Assembly (NCBI RefSeq): GCF_009017415.1
Contig: NC_092408.1
Span: 1,302,001-1,366,000 of the forward strand
Direction: 5' to 3'
DNA from: Aspergillus flavus
Taxonomy: Eukaryota; Ascomycota; Eurotiomycetes; Eurotiales; Aspergillaceae
DNA: 64,000 nt
Numbering within the stretch: the first letter of the stretch is position 1; every line of letters begins with the position of its first letter. A program made the position numbers and the translations under genes. Under the pieces are notes generated by a model. It worked only from the letters and a program-made list of their open reading frames with translations, ran no database searches and had not been told where the DNA came from. This document shows, piece by piece, positions 56,186-64,000 of this stretch.

Positions 56186-58896
56186 CTAGGCGAAGGTAGG
56201 CAGAACAGTGATGGTGGTAGTGCTCGTGACCACAACCTGCTTGGTGACTGTCACTACGGTGACGGAGGCAGCATCCACGGAGGAGATAGTGCCAGCAGCC
56301 GCAGCAGAAGTGGAGCTGAGGACGGCCCTGGTGGTGCTACCGGCGGTAGCGTGGGTGGGGGCAGCGGTTTCAGCGGGGGTGACGGTGGTGGTGAAGGTCT
56401 CGTCACAGTCGCTGGTGGACTCGGGGGCCGCGGAGGAGGCAGCGGGGGTAGTGGACACGCTGGCGACGGCGCTGGTAACGGCGTTGCTGCTAGCGGCGCT
56501 GCTGGGGTAGGCAGTTTTCTGGGCGGGGGCCGACACCGACGCGCTGGAAGCAGGGATGGAGTCGCCAGCGGCGATGATCTTGGCGGCGGCAGCTTCGGCG
56601 GCAATCATGACGATGGCCTGAGTGTTGCCGGTAGGCAGGTCGGGGTGGATACTGGCGTCGACGACGTACTAATTTTACGTTAGTGAAGGCCTAGGGTTAG
56701 ATATAGGAGTGGAAAGCTTACCAAGTTCTCAGTACCGTAGACCTTGGCGTTAGTATCGACGACAGAGGAACCGCCGGTGCGGCCATCATCAGTGCCCATC
56801 TTGGTGGTTCCGACGAAATGGTCCCCGCTGGTCATCTTGGCGATGATATCGGCGGCAGAGCTGAAGCCGGGGACGGTGAACCCGGCAGTCGAGTTCGTCA
56901 TGTCGTTCAGCAGGCCCTGGAGGAACTGGGTGACGGCTTCCTTGTCCGCATCGGTCTGCAACCAGGGTTCAGTCTCCATGACGGTGGCTCCGGAGGATCC
57001 GATTCCAAGAACACCAGAGGAGGTTGCTCCGTGGGTCAAGTACAGCTTCATAGTGATGACACCATCGCTGGCAACACTGCAAGATCCCTGGTAGAAGCGG
57101 GTCTTGCCGTCACTGCCTTCATTGGAGGTCCAGAACTGCAGGCGATGGCCACCCTCGGACAACACACCAGAGCCTTTTGAGTAGAGCTGCTGGACGGCAG
57201 CAGCCGGGCCGGAGAGGACGCTGGAGGTGTTGAAAGCAGTGAAGTTGCTCTTGGTGTGGACGCTGATAGTGAACATGGGGTGATCCTTCAGGTTCTCACC
57301 GACGGGCAGGTTGATCCACTCTTCCTGGGCAGGGACGGTAATGCCAGTGGAGCCGCTCTTCACATTCTCAATCTGCTTAGCAGGTCCGATACCAGAGTTG
57401 AACAAGACACGAGGGGTAGACATGGAACCAGCAGCCAGGACAACCTTGCCACCAGCACGGATGTTGATGATCTCGATGGCACCAGATTCAGTCTCGACCT
57501 CGACACCGGTGATGCGACCACCGCGACGTACCAGACGGCGGACCTTGGTCTGAAGGCGGAGGGAGAAGTTATCGAGCTCCTGAGCTAGGGGAAGGTAAGA
57601 ACGAACGGGGCCAGCACGAATGCCGTTAGCAACGGACCAGGATGGGTAACCATAAGCCTGGTGCTTCTCATTCGGCTGCTCATGTTGGTTGACCGACTTC
57701 CAGCCGAGGCCCTTGAAGAAGCCTCCGAGGACATCGTACATGCCATAGTCATAGCGCTTGCCATCAGCGGATGGGAGAATGCTACCAGGGTTGCGCTCAT
57801 ACAGACGGGAAGCGGCTTCCTTGACATCGTCCCACTTCCAGCCGACAGGCCACTTGTCGTTGAAATCGGCCTCTTGGGGGTAGATGAAGGCAAGAGCGTT
57901 GACAATAGTGCCACCACCGAGAACACAACCCGCCATACCAGCAGTGTCATCGCAAAGATAGTCATCGAGGAGACCAAGCTTAGAGAGGGAGCTACCGAGG
58001 GCAGGAACATCGTGGGGAGTCAGGGAGTTGTTCCACGAAAGAGCGTTCTTGTTACCCATCTGCACGGTAGGAGCAACACCACGTTCAAGCAGCAAGACCT
58101 TCTTCTTGGTCTCGGCCAACCGCTCGGCAGTGATGATACCAGCCGGACCACCTCCCACAACGATGTAGTCATAAGTCGAGTTCAAGACGGTTGGGGCGGC
58201 GCTAGCTGAGGGGGTGCTGCTAGGGCTAGCGGAGGCGGAGGCGGAAGGGGTAGTGGTGGAAGACGCCTTGGCTTTGGAGGCCCATGTAGAGTACTTGGCG
58301 GACTTGGCGTCAGAGAGGACCATCTGGAAGCTACCGAATCCGGCAGCGTGGTAGTTCAGAGTGGCATCGGAAGAAGCGGGGGACTTGGGGCTAGTCTTGC
58401 TAAGAGCCCAGCCAAAGAAGTAGCTGTCCATATCTTTACCGAAGGTGGTGGGCGTTCCAACGACACAGCCGCGGCACAGGAAGGTATAGGTAAGGTGAGT
58501 ACTGTTGATGGAAGTCCCATCAGGGATCTCTTCGAGGCTGGCATCTCCGCTATAGACGTCAGGGTTGGTGTAGGACTGAGCTTCACGCAGACTCGAGACG
58601 ACAGAGTCGCCGTTGGGCCAGGCTCCGATCAAAAGGGCCTTGGTCATCGAGCTTGAAAGACTGACACCACCCCATCCGTTGGAGGATTCAAGAGGCACAG
58701 CCAGCTGACCGATGAAGTCTGAATCAACCGTTTCAGGGAGGGCCAAGCCGAAGCAAAAGCCGGTCGTTTCATCGCACCATCTTTGGAAGTCGATACCAGT
58801 CGTCGAATCACTGTAGGCGGAAGAGTTGTAGTTCATGGCCGCAGCGCCGAGCGCCGAGCTCATGGCCACGAGGCCTCCGAAGAGAGAGGAACGCAT
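56186..58896 (-). CDS. Cellobiose dehydrogenase (AA8 cytochrome + AA3_1 flavodehydrogenase)
   Basis: Exons 58896-56722 and 56668-56186 join in frame to 885 residues. Secreted enzyme that oxidises cellobiose to its lactone and passes electrons to lytic polysaccharide monooxygenases. Signal peptide MRSSLFGGLVAMSSALGAAA; then the AA8 haem domain (to about 205) with candidate ligands Met in SSSMTKALLIGAWPNG and His in LNYHAAGFGSF; a Ser/Thr/Pro linker; then the GMC domain from VVGGGPAG (near 245). The catalytic His is in GDHFVGTTKMG (near 691) and the Asn in HPDLPTGN (near 740). There is no CBM1; instead about 130 residues of Ser/Thr/Ala-rich tail follow, which fits ascomycete class III enzymes lacking a cellulose-binding module. 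Confidence 0.93.
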
Positions 58897-61033
58897 TGTC
58901 TCTTAAATTTACCAGAAATACAGAAAGAAATGAAAGGTAGGTTACGAATAAGAAAGAATGATAGTATAACGACAATAATGAAGGGAACGGGACAAGCTGG
59001 CCCAGCAGCAGCCCAGAAAAAAAGAGTGACGGCGGTATGGCCGAAAAGAATGACAGGAAAGAAAATGGCGGTTGAGTAGGAGAAGCAAGCTGAGCAGCCA
59101 CTGGGGCAGTTGCTGGCATTCATATAAAATCAAGATAGCCCACTGATTTCACGGCACGGCCCCAATCATGCCAGGCAACCCAAAAAAGCTACGATATTGA
59201 AGGAGGGTTGGGAGAATGAACTAATGCACTGGGCAAATTGAAATTGTGGGAACTGTCTGAGCCAAACCAGCGTGAAGTATCCATGTTCACGGAATCCATG
59301 CCTGTTTCTTCCATATCGAAGAATTGCCGTTGGCCCATTGCAAGTTAAGCAATTTGGGGCGGGACCACAAGTGGCCCAAGTGCAACGGTGTGGACATGCC
59401 AAGCAGAGCTAATGAAGACATCGGTTTCACCGATAGACAGCGGCCGTTTGAGTTGTATTATGCCCTATAGCGCTTTAATCGCCGAGCCCCATCTAGACGA
59501 AACATCATCCTCAATAGTTCTTACTGCTGTGGATTGATCACTAAACCACCCGACTTCATTGGTCTCCGTATCCCGGGAACGTGAACCGGACCAAATGAAA
59601 AGAGATTACCCCAGGGGACAATCACCCGGAATTTTACCGAATTCTTAATTCACCGGTAAACCTTGGAAGGCCAAATAGCGTTCTGACAGGCACTATCTTT
59701 GCGAATCGAGGCCGGAGAGCGAGGGTACTTTTGGGACCCTGGTCAATGGGAACAACACAGGTCGCACTCAGGTTAATCGGAGTAGTTCGGTAGATTGAGG
59801 GCGCCAAGATGCCGAGACCGATAAATATAGGCGAGTCATACCGGTAATTGAACATCGTGAGAATTCCATAGCCGATGAGTTGCTCCGTACGGAATAAACA
59901 GATCGATCTGTGACTGCGAGAGTATCAGGAGAATGAGAGGATTCAAAGGAGGTGTACTCGGTCCGCTCCGAGTGGGGCCCATGATTCATGCACCGTTGTT
60001 AGGGTCTAGGGCAAGGGTTCGGCGGGTCAGCTCTGGCCCTCTGGGACAATGAATCTTTTCGACAAGGTCTTGAGAAGAGAAGTAGAAGGAGAATCGAGTA
60101 TGGGGTATGTAGGATAGAAAAATAGGTACAATCGAATTACAAAATAGTTACTATACAATAAAAGCATCAACATTGGCTCGCATCTGTTACGTGACTCACA
60201 CTCCAATATATGTACCATAACGCAGCAAATATATACCAGAGCAATTCGTTTCAAATTACCAAGCCAGCCCCGCCACTTTCCACAGGGCGATCACACTTAA
60301 AGTTGACATTTCACAAGTAGCGGAGCAATAGAATGTATATTAGTTTGGCTCGTAAAAATGTCCTTTCCTAGCTTTATCAGCGGTAAATTGACGTGCTATC
60401 TAGCATACCGTCCCTCCTACCCAAGTCACAAAAGAAGAACGACTACATTGTTCTTCTTCAGGATGAAGATAGACTGGCACAACCAATCTATCCTAGAGGT
60501 CCACAGCACTTCGTTTTTCCTTATAACTAACTCAATACTAGGCCAACCCATGTCTAGAGAATTTACCTAGGAATACTATCTACCAACTTACATGGATCTC
60601 CAACTATTTTCCGCGCATCAAATCATCCATATAATCTACCTCTCGCAGTCAAGCGAGCGCCGCATAGTCCAAGGACACGACTATAATCTTTCTTGGGTCT
60701 ATTGCCGATAATTTGAGGTCTAACCGCTCACATGAAAGCATTACACATGACTTCAAGAATGGCAGATCACATTCCATGGACGCTACACCAATTTCGGGTC
60801 TTTAGTCCGATTCTACTGTATATTCTAGAAAGGCCAATGAGTTGCCCAGTCAACCTTTACAGTACTCGGAGCTACTTTTGGCTTCTCAGAGTAAATGTTT
60901 CATGACTTTAGATTGGATTTCGGCCGATATCAAGTGAATCGAAAGCCACCACAACAGCTGAACATAGTCAACAAGTATAATTCGAAGGTATTTCGCTCAT
61001 CATCATACCATATTCTTACAAGAAACAATCTGT
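58897..61033. other. Intergenic, CDH promoter side, nothing recognised
   Basis: A 2.1 kb gap. The left end is the CDH promoter and leader. Short unrecognised frames elsewhere. AT content rises toward 60100-60350. It ends at the start of the decarboxylase-like pseudogene. Confidence 0.5.
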
Positions 61034-61892
61034 ATGACAAGCAAAGTCAACCCATCATTCGCCTGCGGGCTATATGACCGCACCAAAGCTCTCACCCAGG
61101 GGACATATTCGACCGCATGATCGGAGGACTGGACTTCGAGGCGTCGATGTTCGCCTCGGAGTATACATGTCGATACGTCGATGGGGAAAGGGACCTCATT
61201 GCGATTCCAGTCTCCCATCGCGATCATCTCGCCATGACTGCATTGCAATAAACACCGACCTGATTAAAACGCTATCGGATTTTAATGAATTTTAATGAAA
61301 AACGCATTGGGGTGCAACTATACACCATCACCTGGGTTGAGGGCGACTTTGAGAAACCGGGTCCTCACGAGAAAGCCAATCCCAAGCCACTGTTGCGACC
61401 AGTAAACCGCATTCCCAATGCAACGAGGAAGTCGCTGGGCTAATGCTTACAAGATGGAGAGATTGCCGCGACAGTTGGTGCGGTAGTGCCTTCGTGCGTG
61501 GGGAAGGTTCCGCATATCCGACTCTTATGTCCTGATATTCGGCAAGCTACGAAGGAATATTATCTGCAAAGATATTTCCGCTTATGCATTTAGTAGTTAT
61601 CAAGAAGAAAATCGTCAATAAATATCCTTTTGTTGTGCCCTCCATGTTCAATGCTCTGAACGACTCCAGAGATTTGGCTTTGCGCCGAATGAAGGCTCCG
61701 GAGACACATCGATATATGATTCCATTTTTGCCATCGTACCTGGAGGAAATTAATGATATCTTCGATGGTGACTCATGGCCTTATGGTCTTGAGGCGAATC
61801 GGAAGCCTTTGGAAGCTTTAGTAACTTACCTTGAAGATCAAGCTATGATTCCGCTGGAAGAATTATTCGCACCCGTCTATGGAAGAATTTGA
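61034..61892 (+). pseudogene. Decayed 4,5-dihydroxyphthalate decarboxylase-like gene
   Basis: Pieces of one protein family appear in order but in changing frames. 61034 onward gives FACGLYDR; from 61105, one frame shifted, IFDRMIGGLDFEASMFASE and DLIAIPVSHR; a further shift gives SRHDCIAINTDLIKT (to 61295); then IGVQLYTITWVEGDFEKPG to DGEIAATVGAVVPSCVGK with an in-frame TAA at 61441; the last shift at about 61584 gives MHLVVIKKKIVNKYPF to WPYGLEANRK and EELFAP, stop at 61892. These match the Pht5-type decarboxylase family, usually about 330 residues. About 859 bp remain, with a likely internal deletion between the first two pieces. At least four frameshifts and one stop make it non-functional. 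Confidence 0.75.
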
Positions 61893-62486
61893 CGAGGTAA
61901 CTACTACACAGTATGTTACTGGTTAGTATTTGTTTAACCAGCTATATTCTTTACTGTGCACAGATTGTAACACATTGTAATGCGCCGTTTACATTTTCTC
62001 ACTCCCTCATCCTGTCAGGTTCTGTGAGGAATGCGCTAAGAACACCGGGAATCCATTACAAGGACATACAGGGCCTTGAACTAGGTTAGCGGATCATCAC
62101 TTACTTCAATCCATTCTTTGCATCTATCATGGTCACATTGAGTAAGATCATTCCATGTGGTTTGCGATTGGTTCTATAGATCAACCAGTATACTTCTTGT
62201 GCATTTTATGTCACGTCATGATAGATCACAATGATTTGAAAGGGATTTGAATCGTTCAATTAATGTTCTATACTGACACATGGAAAACTTGCTAATTGCG
62301 TGTCAACAAACTGTACAAAGTCACAAGCCTTCTGCCGGCGTTCCCATTTAGTTAACGCCAAAGACAGTTTTCCTCAATCTGGATATACAATTTAAATAAT
62401 CCATCTGAATACCGGTAGAAACTAATGATATCGAAGAAATTCATGAAACAACAATGACCCAAGCTCAAAGAACATGAACTCAAGGT
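61893..62486. other. Convergent intergenic, AT-rich, nothing recognised
   Basis: A 590 bp region between the pseudogene and the gel1 3' end. AT-rich, no open frame or repeat of note. Confidence 0.55.
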
Positions 62487-63911
62487 TTAAACAAGGATAA
62501 GACCAGCACCCACGAAAGTGGACATGACCGTAACCATGCCAACGACGAGAGGAGCCAGGGACATGTTGGGAATGTTCATGACACCAGCAGACGAGGACGA
62601 GGAGGAGCTGCCAGAGGAGCTGCCAGCGCTGCCGGTGGCAGAGCCAGAGCCGGGCTCAGCAGTGCCAGTGGAGGTGCTACCACCACCGCTCATGCTACCC
62701 TTGCCGGCGAAACCCTCACCCTTTCCAGCACCATCCTTCATGAACTTCTTAGCACCCTCGGGGATAGCAGGCAGAGCATCGCTGTCAACGTCCCAGTTGG
62801 GGGAGTCCTTGGCGGGGCAAGGGTTGGCACCACCGGTCTTGTTGTAGCCACCGTCGCCGCTGGGGTTTTTGGTCTTCTCGAAGGCCGACTTCAGAGCATC
62901 AAAGTCAGCAAGAGTCTTAACCTTGCCATCGTCAATCTCAACAAGACCATATTTGCTGGGCTCCTGGGAGTACTCGTAGACCAGGCCACCAGAGTAGACG
63001 CTGGTCATGTCGGTGCTGTAAAGGGAGCTGACTTCCTGGAACTGACGCTTGTTGGTGTTGCAACCGTACTCAGAAAGGAACAGGGGAAGACCATAGCCAG
63101 TGAAGTTCTTCACCTTCTCATCCCAGCCGGACGTCTTGAATGAGGAAGGATCACACCAGGAGTAGTCGTTGAAAGCGAAGAAGTCACTGCGCTCGTCATC
63201 AGTACCGCAGTTCATGAACTGGGCCATCTGGAGACGGTTGGTGTCGATATCGGCCTGGTTACATAGTATATCAATATCCGACTTCTCATATTCCTACGAA
63301 TAGAGTTAACTTACAGCAGAGTATCCAACGGGAATTTCACGGTAGTTGCGGCTGCGAATGTACTGACGAAGGTCACGAGTAACCGCCTTAACGTAAGGGG
63401 CGGCCTTGGATGAGGGGCCGTCATTAATGACCTCGTTACCGGAGAAGAAAGCCAGAGTGTTCTTGTAGCCGGCGAAGGCATCGACAGTGGCGAAGATGTA
63501 CTGAAGATAGTTTTCGTTGTAGGAAATCTTGGGGCTGGCACGGTTGAGAGAGTACTTGGGAGTGTTGACATCGAGCACCAGGTAGATGCCAGCATCCGCC
63601 AAGGCGTTCATACACTCGTCATGGTTCTTGGAGTTATCCACGGAGTAGACACGGATGGTGTTCAGACCGAGATCCTTGAATTTCTCGATATCACGCTTGC
63701 AGCCTTCGGCATCGGCGATGGGGTCGGCCAGGTTGGAGGAGCCACCGGGCTGGTAGTCGACACCACGCATGTAGAAACGCTCATCACCCTTGAAGAAGGC
63801 ATTACCCTTCACGGTGACAGCGGTCACATCGTCACGCGCCTTGATGGAAGGAGCGGCGAGGGCAGTGGAAGCACCCAAGGTGAGGGCTGTCGCAATGGCG
63901 GAACCCTTCAT
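62487..63911 (-). CDS. gel1: GPI-anchored 1,3-beta-glucanosyltransferase (GH72, Gel1)
   Basis: Exons 63911-63315 and 63254-62487 join in frame to 454 residues. The enzyme elongates and crosslinks cell-wall beta-1,3-glucan at the plasma membrane and wall. Signal peptide MKGSAIATALTLGASTALAA. The two catalytic glutamates are visible in SGNEVINDG (near 160) and FLSEYGCN (near 260), the positions expected for GH72. No CBM43 (X8) domain follows the catalytic domain, so it is a GH72- type like Gel1. The C-terminal Gly/Ser-rich stretch and a hydrophobic tail (VVGMVTVMSTFVGAGLILV) form a GPI-attachment signal. Sequence agrees closely with my recollection of A. fumigatus Gel1. Confidence 0.95.
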
Positions 63912-64000
63912 ATTGAAAATGAAACTGATTGATTTATCAAACGACTGGAGTTGATTGCGACGGCTCGAAAAGAATGGCGAGATCCGTCTGAAGTATATTT

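Noticed and set aside
56069..56683. Long Gly-rich plus-strand open frame
   Set aside because: It is antisense to the Ser/Ala-rich tail of the CDH gene; GC-rich low complexity keeps opposite frames open.

Overview
This is a 64 kb stretch of a filamentous ascomycete chromosome, most likely an Aspergillus or a close Eurotiales relative. Genes carry 1 to 5 short introns of about 40 to 200 bp with GT..AG ends. The gene set (GEL1-type beta-glucanosyltransferase, SrbA-type SREBP, HET-ankyrin protein, secreted GH32, cellobiose dehydrogenase, wax-synthase-like acyltransferase) is typical of that group. I read about 20 intact protein genes, one decayed gene, and several transposon or gene fragments. 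From memory, gel1, cufA and srbA lie close together on chromosome 2 of A. fumigatus, so the 15-37 kb and 56-64 kb parts look like a conserved syntenic block. I could not verify this.

Layout. 0-15 kb: a 2OG-Fe(II) oxygenase, an F-box protein, a small conserved-looking protein, a five-exon ENA-type P-type cation ATPase, an FSH-type serine hydrolase, a HET-ankyrin protein and a D-2-hydroxyacid dehydrogenase. Two diverged copies of a roughly 95 bp repeat lie here in opposite orientation. 15-37 kb: ferric reductase, SREBP regulator SrbA, GH32 invertase/inulinase, a DapA-family aldolase, a URC1-type GTP cyclohydrolase II homologue, the mRNA-export helicase Dbp5, the F-BAR/C1/SH3 protein Bzz1 and a copper-fist regulator.

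37-56 kb: an accessory island. It holds an MFS exporter, a wax-synthase-like O-acyltransferase and a cytochrome P450, which together look like a tailoring-and-export remnant of a secondary-metabolite cluster with no core synthase. A 4.8 kb gene desert follows, with fragments of a Tc1/mariner transposase, a delta-9 desaturase and possibly ankyrin repeats. A rhodopsin-domain membrane protein and a Tup1-like WD40 protein without the usual N-terminus complete it. 56-64 kb: a class III cellobiose dehydrogenase, a heavily frameshifted pseudogene related to 4,5-dihydroxyphthalate decarboxylase, and the GPI-anchored GEL1 at the right edge.

The most unusual signal is compositional. Several genes on both strands (FSH hydrolase, D-2-hydroxyacid dehydrogenase, DapA-family aldolase, rhodopsin-domain protein, less clearly the copper-fist gene) use C-ending codons in the 5' half and switch to G/T-ending codons in the 3' half. 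No convincing tRNA, rRNA, CRISPR array or intact mobile element was seen.
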